Below are positions 61,865 through 64,000 of a stretch of 64,000 nt of DNA, one piece after another. Position numbers and translations under genes: made by a program. Origin of the DNA: Melastoma dodecandrum (taxonomy: Eukaryota > Streptophyta > Magnoliopsida > Myrtales > Melastomataceae); NCBI GenBank assembly GCA_029817715.1, contig JARUPY010000290.1, positions 5,580,001 to 5,644,000 on the forward strand, given 5' to 3'. Each line of letters starts with the position of its first letter. The first letter of the stretch is position 1. The notes under the pieces are model-generated. The model saw nothing but the letters and a program-made list of their open reading frames with translations, did no database searches and was not told where the DNA came from.

Positions 61865-64000
61865 TTTTATAAAGTCATACCAAAAGAATTGCTAAATACA
61901 GCATGATTGTCTTTCCTCCTCCTCCTCTCCATATACAATAGTGATCGGAATTTCCTCCACTTTGTTTCTCTTTTACCATGTTTTATATGACCCAAAAGAC
62001 CCACAAAGATACAAAGGACAAAGTATTATGTTTGAACTATGTGTGTCAATGGTGTGCTGGTGTTGAAAGAATCTTCTCATTTTCATGCATCTTTCATGGA
62101 GAACAAGTTAGGGAGCAACATTCAGATGAGACTGCAAATCAAGGGATGATTGTGGGAGAAGGGATCTTTGTTTCCTGGCATTAGAAGCAATGATTCGGTT
62201 CAGGCCCCCCTGCTGGAAAAAAGCTACAAAAACCAGAACATTTCCATGAGGTGGGGGTGATGAGGCATTTGAAAGGGGAAGAGGGGAGGTATTTGAATAA
62301 TACAATGATTGCTTTGCATATGATATTAACTTCTAGCATGGCCCCATGGGGCTGTCACCTTAGGACAATATTAACCATTTGTATTTCATGTAATAATGAA
62401 CTATGCTTAAGCATTACTCGATCAAAGGTGAAGATCGGGATGAGTGGTGATGTAAGCTGAGTTCTCTAGCAGTTGGGAATCAACAACACCACCATATCAT
62501 CCATCAGTCAAGGGTAGGACTACATCCATCTGAATAGAGAAATGCCCTTTTGTCATAATCTCAAGAATTGGGACCCCTCCAACACCTTCTCAACAACATT
62601 GTGCTAACAAAAGCATTTGTTGTGTAGAGATGGGAAACTTGTCAAATCCAAACATGAAGCAAAGCAAAACAAACAAAAACAAACAAGCAAGCATAGCTCC
62701 CACTACATCATGCCAATGGGGGAACCCCAAAAAGAAATGGATAAGAAAAAAACCCAACATTCATTTGATGTGTGCATTGCACTTACCAAGTGATTGTGGG
62801 TTGTGGAAAGCCTATAAATCAAGTTTTTTTCTTTTCTTTTTGGGCATTGTCCCTTAGAAGGGGTAAGATGCAATGAACCTCCCCTCCACTCTAAAAGAAA
62901 ATAATAACAACAACATTTGATAGGATGAGTGAGGGACAACCTTGGAATGGGTCCAAGGGAAATAACACACTAATTAAAAAAGTAAACAAGGGAATTTGCT
63001 TGTCACCTAATTGGTAGGGAGAGGATGATTGAAGAGACTCAATTCAATCCTTTGAAGCTACTTCTTTTGGTTTTTGTTTCCCATCCCTTGCCCCACAAAC
63101 TCAATGACTCCTTTCTTGACCAATTCTTTTTGTTTCTTGCTAGGAGAATTGTGTTCAATGAATCATGAAGGATGGAGGGAATGGAATGGGGGAGATGGAG
63201 GCTTCAATTTCAACTAAAACTGAGAACGGATTGAATAGGTTCATGGTGGACAAAGATGGTGGGGGGCAAGTTGATAAGGAGCCAACAGAAACGAGACCGG
63301 AATGAATGTTTTTGCTGTAGTCATCCTAATCCCATGTCTCAAACTTTGTGACTACATCTAATCACACGTGCTCAATAGGAATATGCTCCGATAAAGATAG
63401 TTGAAGGCTTCAAACATGAGGTACGTCTTCTACAGATGCAGAATGGTGACACACGTTTAACATATATTTGCCTTATGTTATTCCTCTATTGTACACTTAG
63501 CTGTCTGGCCAATAAAGGCCGCAAAAGCAATGTAAAACTTGGAGAACGGCTACGGGAAGGTGCAAACGCCGGTCATGACTAGCTAGAAGGGCCGGTTGGA
63601 ACTCGTCACTTACCTGGACAGACCAGAAGATCGCACGAAAGAACTTAAGAAGTCATCAGACTAAGGAAAGTATTGTTAGGAAGTCGGCTTAGCTTCGAGT
63701 ACTGAATCAGTTCTATGTTTTTGAATGAACAGTTGAAGCAGTAATCAACTGAGATAGGATCCCGGCGCTAAATGAAATAAATCCTCCTTTTGGACAGTAA
63801 CCTACTTAGAGAACATTCAGGCTGTCGCCTATCCAGATGTCACTCTACGGCTACAGCGATGGCAAGGAACAAACACACGATGAAGATAACAGGGAAGCTC
63901 GAGTTAGGAGCCGAAAGATGATTAATGTCAATGCTTATCCAGAATTCCGACATACCGAAACAAAAAAAAAAAAGAATACATGAAACCTCCACTCAATTAT
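61865..64000. other. Intergenic to window end
   Basis: 3' flank of the bHLH gene, then AT-rich DNA. No coding exon, RNA gene or transposon end was recognised in either strand. Confidence 0.45.

Overview
This window is nuclear DNA from a flowering plant, almost certainly a core eudicot. The genes are split by many short GT-AG introns, the intergenic DNA is AT-rich, and the proteins (DOT2/SART-1, LPP2, MBR-type RING, type-2 nsLTP, LRK10L kinase, GT61, GT14, BRUTUS, AMSH1, BEE-type bHLH) are plant families. The species cannot be fixed from the sequence. All gene models were built by hand from reading frames, splice sites and remembered family sequences; for each complete model the exon lengths sum to a multiple of three.

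Layout. 1-3193 (-): 5' part of DOT2/SART-1. 3670-4178 (+): a tiny dsRNA-binding protein. 4357-4540: relic of a GT61 gene. 5609-7199 (+): intact GT61 glycosyltransferase. 8885-9015 (-): a MIR157 (miR156/157 family) hairpin with its own TATA box near 9.5 kb. 9.5-14.6 kb: no recognisable gene. 14602-16454 (-): lipid phosphate phosphatase LPP2, with a 5'-UTR intron and a TATA box near 17.97 kb. 18724-20704 (-): MBR/HIP1-like RING-H2 ligase. 21905-22147 (-): small Cys-rich membrane protein. 23360-23644 (+): type-2 lipid-transfer protein. 25.94-27.47 kb: a putative Mutator-like element with ~190-bp terminal inverted repeats around a broken host-gene fragment. 27798-30116 (+): LRK10L receptor kinase. 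30993-32761 (-): GT14 glycosyltransferase. 34.8-38.6 kb: a dead second GT14 copy apparently split by transposons, including a truncated copia element (36312-38281). 41656-48437 (+): BRUTUS. 49128-53378 (-): AMSH1, convergent with BRUTUS. 53.8-54.3 kb: copia integrase relic. 54728-56385 (+): receptor-like cytoplasmic kinase. 56864-58777 (+): M50B-like membrane peptidase. 60621-61864 (+): BEE-type bHLH factor. 61.9-64 kb: no recognisable gene.

There is no operon logic here; these are independent nuclear genes. The functional themes are splicing, cell-wall and Golgi glycosylation, membrane-lipid signalling, ubiquitin biology (MBR-like ligase, BRUTUS, AMSH1), receptor signalling and growth regulation (miR157, BEE-type bHLH). 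The points most worth following up are the MIR157 locus, the putative Pack-MULE, the decayed GT14 copy split by a copia element, a cluster of three G-boxes just upstream of the BRUTUS TATA box, and a GC-AG intron inside the catalytic domain of AMSH1.
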